From Streptomyces sp. NBC_01481 (GTDB lineage Bacteria; Actinomycetota; Actinomycetes; Streptomycetales; Streptomycetaceae): a stretch of 64,000 nt of DNA. The stretch lies in the NCBI RefSeq assembly GCF_026339995.1, contig NZ_JAPEPT010000002.1, forward strand, positions 297,001 through 361,000, read 5' to 3'. The notes beneath the pieces are model-generated. The model had not been told where the DNA came from and made no database searches. It saw only the letters and a list, made by a program, of their open reading frames with translations. Both the position numbers and the translations under genes were made by a program. Each line of letters opens with the position of its first letter. Within the stretch, counting starts at the first letter, position 1. Positions 51,253-60,772 of this stretch are shown piece after piece.

Positions 51253-54093
51253 CTACTCGTCCGCCGACGCCTTCGTCGAGGCCTTCGCCGACGCGGTCGT
51301 CTTCTTCGCCGCGGCGGCCGACGTCGTCTTCTTCGCGGCGGTCTTCTTGGCCACCGCCTTCTTGGCGACGGTCTTCTTCGCCGCGGCCTTCTTCGCGGGT
51401 GCCTTCTTGGCCGGAGCCTTCTTCGCCGTCTTCTTGGCGGGCCCCTTGGCCCGCTTCTCGGCGAGCAGCTCGTACCCGCGCTCCGGCGTGATGTCCTCGA
51501 CGCTGTCGCCCGTGCGCAGCGTCGCGTTCGTCTCGCCGTCGGTGACGTACGGACCGAAGCGCCCGTCCTTGACCACCACCGGCCGCTCGCTGACCGGGTC
51601 CGTGCCCAGCTCCTTCAGCGGCGGCTTGGCCGCGGCCCGACCGCGCTGCTTGGGCTGCGCGTAGATCGCCAGCGCCTCGTCCAGCGTGATGTTGAAGAGC
51701 TGGTCCTCGGTCTCCAGGGAGCGCGAGTCCGTGCCCTTCTTCAGATACGGGCCGTACCGGCCGTTCTGCGCGGTGATCTCGACGCCGTCCGCGTCCTTGC
51801 CCACCACACGCGGCAGGGACATCAGCTTGAGGGCGTCGTCGAGCGTGACGGTGTCCAGGGACATCGACTTGAAGAGCGAGGCTGTGCGCGGCTTGACCGC
51901 GTTCTTGCCGGTCTTCGGGGTGCCCTCGGGAAGGATCTCCGTGACGTACGGGCCGTAGCGGCCGTCCTTGGCGACGATCTGGTTGCCGCTCACGGGGTCG
52001 GCGCCCAGCTCGAAGTCGCCGCTCGGCTTGGCGAGCAGCTCTTCCGCGAACTCCACAGTGAGCTCGTCGGGAGCAAGGTCGTCGGGCACGTCGGCGCGCT
52101 GGTGGCCCTCCGCGTCCTTCTCGCCTCGCTCGATGTACGGGCCGTACCGGCCGACGCGCAGCATGATGCCCTCGCCGACCGGGAAGCTGGAGATCTCCCG
52201 GGCGTCGATCGCGCCGAGGTCCGTCACCAGCTCCTTCAGGCCACCGAGGTGGTCCCAGTCGCCGTTGCGGGCGCCGGAGGCGGCGCCCCTGTCGTCGCCC
52301 TCGCCGAAGTAGAAAGCCTTCAGCCACGGCACGGCCTGCGCCTCGCCCCGCGCGATGCGGTCGAGGTCGTCCTCCATCTTCGCCGTGAAGTCGTAGTCGA
52401 CGAGACGGCCGAAGTGCTTCTCCAGCAGATTGACCACGGCGAAGCTCAGGAAGGAGGGCACGAGCGCCGTCCCCTTCTTGAACACATAGCCGCGGTCCAG
52501 AATCGTGCCGATGATCGACGCGTAGGTCGAGGGGCGGCCGATCTCGCGCTCTTCCAGCTCCTTGACCAGGGAGGCCTCGGTGTAGCGGGCCGGCGGCTTG
52601 GTCGCGTGGCCGTCCACCGAGATCTCCTCGGCGGACAGGGCGTCGCCCTCGGAGACCTGCGGCAGGCGCCGCTCACGGTCGTCGAGCTCGGCGTTCGGGT
52701 CGTCGGCGCCCTCCACGTAAGCCTTCATGAAGCCGTGGAAGGTGATCGTCTTGCCGGACGCGGTGAACTCGGCGTCCCGGCCGTCGGCAGCGCGGCCGCC
52801 GATCCGGACGGTGACGCTGTTACCGACCGCGTCCTTCATCTGAGAGGCGACGGTCCGCTTCCAGATCAGCTCGTAGAGCTTGAACTGGTCGCCGGTCAGA
52901 CCCGTCTCGGCCGGAGTGCGGAAACGATCACCCGAAGGGCGAATCGCCTCGTGCGCCTCCTGCGCGTTCTTGACCTTCCCGGCGTACACACGCGGCTTGT
53001 CCGGCAGATAGTTGGCGCCGTACAGCTGCGTGACCTGCGCCCGGGCCGCCGAGATGGCGGTGTCGGACAGCGTGGTGGAGTCCGTACGCATATAGGTGAT
53101 GAAGCCGTTCTCGTACAGCTTCTGCGCGACCTGCATGGTGGCCTTGGCCCCGAAGCCCAGCTTGCGGGAGGCCTCCTGCTGCAGCGTCGTCGTACGGAAA
53201 GGTGCGTACGGAGAGCGGCGGTACGGCTTCGACTCGACGGCCCGGACCGCGAACGACGCATCGGCCAGCGCGGCGGCGAGCGCCCGGGCGTTCGCCTCGT
53301 CGAGGTGGAGCACGTGGGCGGACTTGAGCTGCCCGTCCGAGCCGAAGTCACGGCCCTGGGCCACACGCTGCCCGTCGACGGTGTTCAGCCGGGCCGTGAG
53401 AACGGAGGGGTCGGAGGCGTCCCCGGCGCGGCCGGTGGAGAAGGTGCCGGTCAGGTCCCAGTACTCGGCGGAGCGGAAGGCGATGCGCTCGCGCTCACGC
53501 TCGACGACAAGACGGGTCGCGACGGACTGCACACGGCCGGCGGACAGCCGCGGCATGACCTTCTTCCACAGGACCGGCGATACCTCGTAGCCGTAGAGAC
53601 GGTCGAGGATACGGCGGGTTTCCTGGGCGTCGACCATGCGCGTGTTGAGCTCGCGCGGGTTCTCGACGGCCTCGCGGATCGCGTCCTTGGTGATCTCGTG
53701 GAAGACCATCCGGTGGACGGGGACCTTGGGCTTGAGGACCTCGAGCAGGTGCCAGGCGATCGCCTCGCCCTCGCGGTCCTCATCGGTGGCGAGGAAGAGT
53801 TCGTCGGACTGGGCGAGCTGCTCCTTGAGCTTCCTGACCTGGGCCTTCTTGTCGGCGTTGACGACATAGATCGGCTGGAAGTCATTGTCGACGTCGACAC
53901 CGAGGCGGCGCACCTCGCCGGTGTACTTCTCCGGCACCTCGGCGGCGCCGTTGGGGAGGTCGCGGATGTGCCCGACGCTCGCCTCGACGACATAGCCGGG
54001 GCCGAGGTAGCCCTTGATCGTCTTCGCCTTGGCAGGCGACTCGACGATCACGAGTCGGCGGCCGCCCTGTGCGGTCTCGCTGGTCGGGGACAA
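51253..54093 (-). CDS. topA: DNA topoisomerase I
   Basis: A 946-residue type IA topoisomerase relaxing negative supercoils. TOPRIM begins RLVIVESPAKAKTIKGYLG and includes FLATDEDREGEAIAWHL; the catalytic tyrosine is Tyr334 in FITYMRTDS. The C-terminus has repeated D1-like topoisomerase modules (GRYGPYxxxG) in place of zinc fingers, then a tail of Lys/Ala repeats. The start is TTG 54093, with GGAGAG upstream and the expected MSPTSET beginning. Confidence 0.96.
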   Translation of the reverse strand: MSPTSETAQGGRRLVIVESPAKAKTIKGYLGPGYVVEASVGHIRDLPNGAAEVPEKYTGEVRRLGVDVDNDFQPIYVVNADKKAQVRKLKEQLAQSDELFLATDEDREGEAIAWHLLEVLKPKVPVHRMVFHEITKDAIREAVENPRELNTRMVDAQETRRILDRLYGYEVSPVLWKKVMPRLSAGRVQSVATRLVVERERERIAFRSAEYWDLTGTFSTGRAGDASDPSVLTARLNTVDGQRVAQGRDFGSDGQLKSAHVLHLDEANARALAAALADASFAVRAVESKPYRRSPYAPFRTTTLQQEASRKLGFGAKATMQVAQKLYENGFITYMRTDSTTLSDTAISAARAQVTQLYGANYLPDKPRVYAGKVKNAQEAHEAIRPSGDRFRTPAETGLTGDQFKLYELIWKRTVASQMKDAVGNSVTVRIGGRAADGRDAEFTASGKTITFHGFMKAYVEGADDPNAELDDRERRLPQVSEGDALSAEEISVDGHATKPPARYTEASLVKELEEREIGRPSTYASIIGTILDRGYVFKKGTALVPSFLSFAVVNLLEKHFGRLVDYDFTAKMEDDLDRIARGEAQAVPWLKAFYFGEGDDRGAASGARNGDWDHLGGLKELVTDLGAIDAREISSFPVGEGIMLRVGRYGPYIERGEKDAEGHQRADVPDDLAPDELTVEFAEELLAKPSGDFELGADPVSGNQIVAKDGRYGPYVTEILPEGTPKTGKNAVKPRTASLFKSMSLDTVTLDDALKLMSLPRVVGKDADGVEITAQNGRYGPYLKKGTDSRSLETEDQLFNITLDEALAIYAQPKQRGRAAAKPPLKELGTDPVSERPVVVKDGRFGPYVTDGETNATLRTGDSVEDITPERGYELLAEKRAKGPAKKTAKKAPAKKAPAKKAAAKKTVAKKAVAKKTAAKKTTSAAAAKKTTASAKASTKASADE

Positions 54094-54317
54094 CTTCGCT
54101 CTTCTCTCCGGTCGACGCTCTGTGGGCGCTCACGGCTGCACGGCACTGGGTGCGGCACGGCTGTGACGCTGCTGTCGCTGCGGAGTGTGACGGTACAACC
54201 CGCCCCCGTGTCAAACGGCAAAAGCCCGCAACGGCCACTCGAACGGTAACCCGAGTCCGGCCATTCCTGCCGCCCCGGAGCAGCACGACGGCGCTTCGGC
54301 GCCCAGATGCCCCCAGA

Positions 54318-54515
54318 TCAGACGCGGCCGAAGCACCAGAGACCGAGAGCGAGGAACCCCGCGCCGAAGAGGGCGGCGAGCGCGACGGCCGTGGCGGGAC
54401 TCACTCCGTGTGCGACCGGCGCGCGGTGGCGCACACGTGCTCCCGTCCACAGCAGCAGCCCGGCCCCGAACAGCGTGAACGCCGTCCCCGCGAAGATCGC
54501 CGGCCCGCTCTCCAT
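54318..54515 (-). CDS. Small two-helix membrane protein
   Basis: A 65-residue protein with two membrane helices (AIFAGTAFTLFGAGLLLWTGARV and SPATAVALAALFGAGFLALGLWCFG). ATG 54515 has GGAAGGA about 12 bases upstream. It lies between topA and the methyltransferase on the same strand. The function is unknown. Confidence 0.6.
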   Translation of the reverse strand: MESGPAIFAGTAFTLFGAGLLLWTGARVRHRAPVAHGVSPATAVALAALFGAGFLALGLWCFGRV

Positions 54516-54672
54516 GCCCGTACCCGGTCCTTCCCTGAAGCCGAGGTCTCCCGGAGGCCGAGGCTGGCACCTCCGGGCGACACGGGTGCGAATTCCGGGT
54601 GAACGCCGCGTCGGTTCACCCACCCGGAGGCCGACCCTCCTCTTCTTCTGTTTGATGTTGGCCGGATTCACC

Positions 54673-56184
54673 TCATGGACGGACCGGTTCCAGAAAGCCT
54701 TCCTCGACCAGCAGCCGCAGCGCCTGCGGGGTGCGATCACGCAGCACCACCGGATCCTCGTCGAGCAGCTGGGCGATCGCGTCCAGAATCCGTCCAGCAC
54801 TGAGCGTCCCGTCGCACACCCCGGCAAAGCCCGCGCCGACCGTGTCGACCTTGGTGGCACGCCGCATGCCGCGGTTCTGACGCAGCACCACATGCTCCGG
54901 GTCCTCCGCGCCCGGCAGCCCGACCTGCTCCTGCACGACCTCCGGGGCCAACGTGAAGTGACCGGCGAGCAGCGCCGCGTCGTCATGCGTACGCAGATAG
55001 TCCTGCCGCTCGAAGTGCGCCTGCACGCCGGCGCCGAGCGGCTGCTCGACAGGATGCGGCCACTCCTCGGCGACGATCGAAGGGCGCTCGGAACCGGACT
55101 TCCTGAGCGTGATCCAGCCGAAGCCGACGGCCTTGGTCTTACGAGCCTCGAACTCGTCCAGCCACGCCTCGTACCGCGCGGCGTACTGAGCGGGGTCACC
55201 GCGGTGGTCGCCGCTGTCCCGCAGCCACAGTTCGGCGTACTGCGTCACGTCCTGCACCTCGCGCTGGACGATCCAGGCGTCACAGCCGCGCGGCACCCAG
55301 GAACGCAGCCGCTCCTGCCACTCCTCCCCCTCCACGTGCTGCCAGTTGGCGAGGAACTGGGCGTATCCCCCGTCGTTCAGCCTGTCCCCCGCCTGCTGAA
55401 CGAGCGAACGGCACAGATCGTCCCCGCCCATCCCGCCGTCCCGATAGGTGAGCCGGGCGCCGGGGGAGATGACGAACGGAGGGTTGGACACGATCAGGTC
55501 GAAGGTGTCCTTGTGGACCGGCTCGTAGAGCGAGCCCTCGCGCAGATCGGCCTCCGGGGCTGCGGAGAGCGCCAGCGTGAGCCGCGCGAAGTGCAGGGCG
55601 CGCGGGTTCAGATCGGTGGCCGTCACGCGGATCGCGTGCTGGGTGGCGTGCAGCGCCTGAATGCCGGAGCCGGTGCCCAGGTCGAGCGCGGAGGACACCG
55701 ACGTACGAATGGTGATCCCGGCGAGCGTGGTGGATGCCCCGCCGACCCCGAGAACAACTCCCTCGCCCTGGCCGCTCGCACCACCCGCGCCGCCGACCGC
55801 GCAGCCCAGGTCGGAGACGATGAACCAGTCCTGGCCCTCGGGACCGCCGTACGGCCTCACATCGACCGTTGCGCGTACGTCCTCGCCGTCCTGCACCACC
55901 CAGCCGTCGGCAAGGCACTCGTCGAGTGGCAGGGCTGCCCGCGCCCGCCCGGAGGCGACGGAGCGCTGGAGCAGAAACAGCTGTACGAGGGTGTCGAGGA
56001 CGCCGTCCCCTCGGGTGGCGCGCAGGGCAGGCACCGTCTCACTGCGGGCGAGCGCGGCATAGGCGGGAGCGCCGAGCAGGTCGAGCAGTCCGTCAGCGGT
56101 GAAGTCGGCGGCGAGGAGGGCTTCGCGCAGCCGGGGCGAGCGGTCGGGCGAAGGAAGGCCTGGGGCAGGGCTGGTCGTACTCAC
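54673..56184 (-). CDS. Class I SAM-dependent methyltransferase
   Basis: A 503-residue protein: an alpha-helical N-terminal domain (about 1-155), a Rossmann methyltransferase core with ALDLGTGSGIQAL, TATDLNPRALHFA and the target motif LIVSNPPFVIS, and a C-terminal extension. NPPF is shared by amino-group methyltransferases of RNA or protein (RsmC/PrmC type). The actual substrate is not known. Confidence 0.88.
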   Translation of the reverse strand: MSTTSPAPGLPSPDRSPRLREALLAADFTADGLLDLLGAPAYAALARSETVPALRATRGDGVLDTLVQLFLLQRSVASGRARAALPLDECLADGWVVQDGEDVRATVDVRPYGGPEGQDWFIVSDLGCAVGGAGGASGQGEGVVLGVGGASTTLAGITIRTSVSSALDLGTGSGIQALHATQHAIRVTATDLNPRALHFARLTLALSAAPEADLREGSLYEPVHKDTFDLIVSNPPFVISPGARLTYRDGGMGGDDLCRSLVQQAGDRLNDGGYAQFLANWQHVEGEEWQERLRSWVPRGCDAWIVQREVQDVTQYAELWLRDSGDHRGDPAQYAARYEAWLDEFEARKTKAVGFGWITLRKSGSERPSIVAEEWPHPVEQPLGAGVQAHFERQDYLRTHDDAALLAGHFTLAPEVVQEQVGLPGAEDPEHVVLRQNRGMRRATKVDTVGAGFAGVCDGTLSAGRILDAIAQLLDEDPVVLRDRTPQALRLLVEEGFLEPVRP

Positions 56185-56251
56185 CCGCCCATTGTGGCGG
56201 CCGACACTGACAAACGCCGCACGGCCGGGCCCCCTTCTTGCCCGCCGGCTC

Positions 56252-56935
56252 CTACAGCTCGCTCGGCTTTCCTGCCGAGACCGTCACCGAGGGCTTCGGC
56301 GCGGCCTTCGCCGACGCCTTCGCCGGTGCCTTCGACGAAGCCGGGGTGGAGGGGGAGTCCGAGCCGGAACCGCCCGCGGGGGGACTCGAGACCTTCACCG
56401 TCCGGCAGCCGGGCTCCTTGGCCATTGCCTTGCCCAGGTCACCGGACTGCAGCTTCTTCACCGCGTCCTGCTTCATCTTCTCGATCGTCGCCAGACCGTC
56501 GGCGACGCCCTGCAGCCCGTCCGCGAACTTCTGCTGGTCCTTGGCGTTGAGCCCGTCGACCTGCTTCTTCAGAGCGAGGTAGGCCTTGGCCGTCGCCTGG
56601 AGTTCGGCGACCGCGTCCTGCTGGACCTTCGCACCATCGTCGATGGGCGGCGTTCCGCCTGCCTTGACCGCGGTGGCGAGTGAGTTGTTCACATCGGCGA
56701 GGTCCTGGAAGGCCTTCGAGTCGGCGGCCTGGATGTCGGCGGGCTTGCCGTCCGCCGCCGTCGAGATGATGGCCTGCTCGGCGTTGGCCCTCTTCTTGAT
56801 CTGCGGCTGCGCCTGGTCGCAGAACGTCTTGGCCCAGTCGTTCACCTTGTTGTCGCCGTCGTCGTCGGTGCAGCCTGACAGCGCCAGTACCAGTACCGCG
56901 CCGCCGGACAGTGCGGCCGCAAGCTTCTTGTTCAC
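56252..56935 (-). CDS. Small secreted lipoprotein
   Basis: A 227-residue protein. The signal peptide ends in lipobox LSGC (about residue 22), followed by an all-helical domain of about 150 residues with two cysteines and a Ser/Pro/Ala/Lys-rich C-terminal tail. GTG 56935 has GGAAGGGA 8 bases upstream. It is of the uncharacterised Streptomyces small secreted protein type and is downstream of hppA on the same strand. Confidence 0.8.
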   Translation of the reverse strand: MNKKLAAALSGGAVLVLALSGCTDDDGDNKVNDWAKTFCDQAQPQIKKRANAEQAIISTAADGKPADIQAADSKAFQDLADVNNSLATAVKAGGTPPIDDGAKVQQDAVAELQATAKAYLALKKQVDGLNAKDQQKFADGLQGVADGLATIEKMKQDAVKKLQSGDLGKAMAKEPGCRTVKVSSPPAGGSGSDSPSTPASSKAPAKASAKAAPKPSVTVSAGKPSEL

Positions 56936-57122
56936 CGGATTGGTCCCTTCCAAGGCTCTCGGCCCCGGAACATACACGCCAAGTGGGCGACAACCGCGTG
57001 CCGTATGTCTGATCTGTTACCTATTGAAGCCATTTGCACCAAGAGAGACAAGGCTCACGACGGCGCACAAACGGGCGGGCGGCACGTCAATACGCGCCGC
57101 CCGCCCGCCTCTTGAGCAGGTG

Positions 57123-59528
57123 TTACGAAACCACCGCAGGATCAGGTGACTTCGCGCTCCGCTCCGCATGGTTGTCTTCGTCACCGACGGCGATGCCGCG
57201 CCGCTTGGAGATGTACACCGCGCCGACGATGACGAGAATCGCGAGCACCGCCACCAGCGCCCTGATTCCGGCGCTGGAGTCGTCCCCGTAACTGAACTGG
57301 ATCACCGCGGGCGCAATCAGCAGCGCCACCAGGTTCATCACCTTCAGCAGCGGGTTGATCGCCGGTCCCGCGGTGTCCTTGAACGGGTCGCCGACGGTGT
57401 CGCCGATGACGGTGGCGGCATGGGCGTCGCTGCCCTTGCCGCCGTGGTGTCCGTCCTCGACGAGTTTCTTGGCGTTGTCCCACGCGCCACCGGAGTTGGC
57501 GAGGAAGACGGCCATCAGCGTGCCGGTGCCGATCGCGCCGGCCAGGAAGGAGCCGAGGGCCCCCACGCCGAGCGAGAAGCCGACGGCGATCGGGGTCAGT
57601 ACGGCGAGCAGACCCGGTGTGGCCAGCTCGCGCAGCGCGTCCTTGGTGCAGATGTCGACGACGCGCCCGTACTCCGGCTGCTCGGTGTAGTCCATGATCC
57701 CGGGGTGCTCGCGGAATTGCCGCCGCACCTCGTAGACGACTGCGCCCGCCGAACGGGACACCGCGCTGATCGCGAGACCCGAGAAGAGGAAGACGACCGC
57801 GGCGCCGAGGATCAGGCCCACCAGATTGTTGGGCTGCGAGATGTCCATCACGAGGTTCATCGGAGCACCCTCGCCGACCGTCTCGCCGACGTCCCTGGCC
57901 GCGGTCGCGATGGCATCGCGATACGAACCGAAGAGCGCGGACGCGGCCAGGACGGCCGTGGCGATGGCGATTCCCTTGGTGATGGCCTTGGTGGTGTTGC
58001 CGACGGCGTCGAGGTCGGTGAGCACCTGGGCGCCCGCGCCCGTGACGTCGCCGGACATCTCGGCGATGCCCTGGGCGTTGTCGGAGACGGGTCCGAAGGT
58101 GTCCATGGCGACGATGACGCCGACCGTGGTGAGCAGACCGGTACCGGCCAGAGCCACCGCGAACAGGGCGAGCATGATCGACGTACCGCCGAGCAGGAAC
58201 GCCCCATACACACCGAGACCGATCAACAGCGCGGTGTAGACGGCGGATTCCAGACCGATGGAGATACCCGCCAGCACGACGGTCGCGGGTCCCGTCAGCG
58301 AGGACTTGCCGATGTCCCTGACGGGACGCCGGGTGGTCTCGGTGAAGTACCCGGTCAGCTGCTGGATCAGGGCCGCGAGCACGATGCCGATGGCCACGGC
58401 GACGAGCGCCAGAATCCGCGGGTCTCCGGGATGCGACTTGATCGCGGCCTCGGTGACACCGTCCAACTCGGCGTACGTGGACGGCAGATAGATGAACACC
58501 GCCGCGGCCACCATGCCGAGCGAGATCAGCGCGGAGATGAAGAATCCGCGGTTGATGGCAGTCATCCCGCTGCGGTCGGCGCGCCGCGGGGCGACCGCGA
58601 AGATACCGATCATCGCGGTGACCACGCCGATCGCCGGGACGATCAGCGGAAAGGCGAGTCCGGCGTCGCCGAATGCCGCCTTGCCGAGGATGAGCGCCGC
58701 GACGAGCGTGACCGCGTACGACTCGAAGAGGTCGGCCGCCATACCGGCACAGTCACCGACGTTGTCGCCCACGTTGTCGGCGATGGTGGCGGCGTTGCGC
58801 GGGTCGTCCTCCGGGATGCCCTGCTCGACCTTGCCGACCAGGTCGGCGCCGACGTCGGCGGCCTTGGTGAAGATGCCGCCTCCGACACGCATGAACATGG
58901 CGATCAACGCGGCGCCGAGGCCGAAGCCCTCGAGCACCTTGGGCGCGTCGGCCGCGTAGACGAGAACGACGCAGGAGGCACCGAGCAGGCCAAGGCCCAC
59001 CGTGAACATGCCGACCACGCCTCCCGTCCGGAAAGCGATCTTCATGGCCTTGTGCGAGACGGCCGTCAGATCCTTTTCCGGCTCGCCCTCCGCCGGTGTC
59101 GCTTCACGCGCAGCAGCCGCCACGCGCACATTTGCTCGTACGGCCAGACGCATGCCGATGTATCCGGTGGCCGCCGAGAAGAGCGCACCCACCAGGAAGA
59201 ACACCGAACGTCCGCCACGCTGTGACCAGTCGTCGGCCGGAAGAAGCATCAGCAGGAAGAACACCACGACGGCGAAGACGCCGAGGGTGCGCAACTGCCG
59301 GGCCAGATAGGCATTCGCGCCCTCCTGCACGGCTGCCGCGATCTTCTTCATGGAATCAGTGCCCTCGCCGGCGGCCAGCACCTGGCGCGTCAGCACCTGG
59401 GCGACGATCAGTGCCGCCACCGCGACCGCGGCGATGACGATAACGATCAGCCGGTTGCTGTCGGTGAGTACCGCGGCTGCGAGAGAAGTGGGGTGGTCGG
59501 TCAGTTCTGGGATGAAGAGCCCCGCCAT
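57123..59528 (-). CDS. hppA: Membrane-bound proton-translocating pyrophosphatase
   Basis: An 801-residue membrane PPase with about 16 helices, pumping H+ at the cost of PPi. Active-site blocks are ADVGADLVGKVEQGIPEDDPRN, DNVGDNVGDCAGMAADLFESY, and the late NSGGAWDNAKK... GDTVGDPFKDTAGPAINPL. GNTTKAITKG has Lys and Thr at the positions that mark K+-independent enzymes. ATG 59528 has AAGGAGG 4 bases upstream; the frame is open to 59606. Confidence 0.96.
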   Translation of the reverse strand: MAGLFIPELTDHPTSLAAAVLTDSNRLIVIVIAAVAVAALIVAQVLTRQVLAAGEGTDSMKKIAAAVQEGANAYLARQLRTLGVFAVVVFFLLMLLPADDWSQRGGRSVFFLVGALFSAATGYIGMRLAVRANVRVAAAAREATPAEGEPEKDLTAVSHKAMKIAFRTGGVVGMFTVGLGLLGASCVVLVYAADAPKVLEGFGLGAALIAMFMRVGGGIFTKAADVGADLVGKVEQGIPEDDPRNAATIADNVGDNVGDCAGMAADLFESYAVTLVAALILGKAAFGDAGLAFPLIVPAIGVVTAMIGIFAVAPRRADRSGMTAINRGFFISALISLGMVAAAVFIYLPSTYAELDGVTEAAIKSHPGDPRILALVAVAIGIVLAALIQQLTGYFTETTRRPVRDIGKSSLTGPATVVLAGISIGLESAVYTALLIGLGVYGAFLLGGTSIMLALFAVALAGTGLLTTVGVIVAMDTFGPVSDNAQGIAEMSGDVTGAGAQVLTDLDAVGNTTKAITKGIAIATAVLAASALFGSYRDAIATAARDVGETVGEGAPMNLVMDISQPNNLVGLILGAAVVFLFSGLAISAVSRSAGAVVYEVRRQFREHPGIMDYTEQPEYGRVVDICTKDALRELATPGLLAVLTPIAVGFSLGVGALGSFLAGAIGTGTLMAVFLANSGGAWDNAKKLVEDGHHGGKGSDAHAATVIGDTVGDPFKDTAGPAINPLLKVMNLVALLIAPAVIQFSYGDDSSAGIRALVAVLAILVIVGAVYISKRRGIAVGDEDNHAERSAKSPDPAVVS

Positions 59529-59714
59529 TCGTCCTCCTTGACGCTCAGAGCTCAAGATGTGGACGGATTGTAGGTAGCGGAACCTGATCAAAACAGGGCG
59601 CGGCAATTGGAATTGACCTTCACTTGCTCCTCAGCAAATGATCGGGTTCCCAAACACCCCCCGAAAGAGGTAATGGGGCAAAGGCATTGACGCGCGATAA
59701 ATGATCTAGAGAAA

Positions 59715-59749
59715 TGGAAAGAGGCCCTGCTCAGCAGGGCCTCTTTCCA
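59715..59749 (-). terminator. Perfect 17-bp hairpin terminator
   Basis: Arms TGGAAAGAGGCCCTGCT (59715-59731) and its exact complement (59733-59749) are separated by one base, with A/T-rich flanks on both sides. It follows the anti-sigma-like gene by 53 bases on the minus strand and lies between it and hppA. It looks bidirectional in form. Confidence 0.8.
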
Positions 59750-59801
59750 AAGAAAACGATCAATGCGCCGACAGTTCGGCACCGTTGTCGATCATCCGCG
59801 A

Positions 59802-60248
59802 TCAGGGCACGACGGTGACGGGCGTCGTCGGCCAACTCATCCGGATCACGCCCCCCTCCTCGGTGGACGTGACCTCCACGTCGTCGACGAGACCGCTGAT
59901 GACGGCGAGACCCATCTCGTCCTCGCCCTCGGAGTCCAGGTCCTCGTCCGTGGCGTCACGGGCCCCTGGGGCCCCGGAGGACCCCTCGGCGCCCGCGCTC
60001 GGGACCTCGTCCCCGACCTCGATGGAGAAAGCCTTCTCCTCCTCGGTCAGGACGACCCTCACAGGGGCCGTGATGCCATGGCTGCGGTGCAGCCCGACCG
60101 CACGGCTGCACGCCTCGCCGACCGCGAGACGGACCTCGTCCAGCACGGCCTCGTCGACCCCTGCCCGGCGAGCCACGGCAGCGGCCACCAGACGGGCGGT
60201 CCTGACATGCTCAGGCTGGGCGCTGAAGCGGAGTTCAACGGTGGCCAT
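59802..60248 (-). CDS. Anti-sigma-like HATPase paired with BldG
   Basis: A 148-residue RsbW-like protein (MATVELRFSAQPEHVRTARLV). The N-box region EVRLAVGEACSRAVGLH lacks the usual Asn, and the C-terminal region DEMGLAVISGLVDD stands for the G-box, so nucleotide binding may be altered. An acidic, Ser/Gly-rich insert lies between. ATG 60248 has GAGGGGG 5 bases upstream. It is 92 bases downstream of bldG; in S. coelicolor the equivalent pair (SCO3548/3549) interact, from memory. Confidence 0.88.
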   Translation of the reverse strand: MATVELRFSAQPEHVRTARLVAAAVARRAGVDEAVLDEVRLAVGEACSRAVGLHRSHGITAPVRVVLTEEEKAFSIEVGDEVPSAGAEGSSGAPGARDATDEDLDSEGEDEMGLAVISGLVDDVEVTSTEEGGVIRMSWPTTPVTVVP

Positions 60249-60340
60249 GCAATCCCCCTCGGACGTACGGGCGTGCATCTCAGGGGCCCGGGCTGGATGC
60301 CCGGTGCCCCTCACTTCTTCCGGAAGTCTGCGGCCGACCG

Positions 60341-60694
60341 TCAGTCGGTGGCCGCGACAGCTTCGTCGACCGTGGTGTGAATGGGGAACACCTTGGTCAG
60401 ACCCGTGATCCGGAAGATCTTGAGAATGCGCTCCTGGTTGCAGACCAGGCGCAGCGAACCCTCATGCGCGCGAACGCGCTTCAGGCCACCCACGAGCACG
60501 CCGAGGCCGGTGGAGTCGAGGAAGTCCACGCCCTCCATGTCGACAACCAGGTGGTAGCTGCCGTCGTTCACCAACTCGACCAACTGCTCGCGCAGCTTGG
60601 GCGCGGTATACACATCAATCTCGCCACCGACCTCGACGACCGTACGGTCGCCACCAGGGCCGGACACATTGCGAGTCGACAGGGACAGGTCCAC
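60341..60694 (-). CDS. bldG: Anti-sigma factor antagonist BldG
   Basis: A 117-residue STAS protein needed for aerial growth and antibiotic production in Streptomyces. The phosphorylated serine is Ser61 in [16 protein letters not shown], equivalent to Ser57 of the 113-residue S. coelicolor protein; a SGPG insertion at residues 11-14 accounts for the offset. It is the first gene of the minus-strand pair with the anti-sigma-like HATPase and is divergent from the helicase gene, with 78 bp between starts. Confidence 0.97.
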   Translation of the reverse strand: MDLSLSTRNVSGPGGDRTVVEVGGEIDVYTAPKLREQLVELVNDGSYHLVVDMEGVDFLDSTGLGVLVGGLKRVRAHEGSLRLVCNQERILKIFRITGLTKVFPIHTTVDEAVAATD

Positions 60695-60772
60695 GGATCC
60701 TCCAGCACCTTGCTATCGAGCGGCCGCCCCCTCAGGTCTCCCCGGCGGAGCCAGAGACGGTCGCCAGCCGCG

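Noticed and set aside
57168..59225. Very long plus-strand frame opposite hppA
   Set aside because: The Asp/Gly/Arg-rich shadow comes from the codon bias of hppA. The same applies to long frames opposite ftsH, the aldehyde dehydrogenase, tmk and topA.
59588..59782. Minus-strand 64-codon frame between bldG partner and hppA
   Set aside because: It contains the terminator hairpin and has no ribosome binding site.
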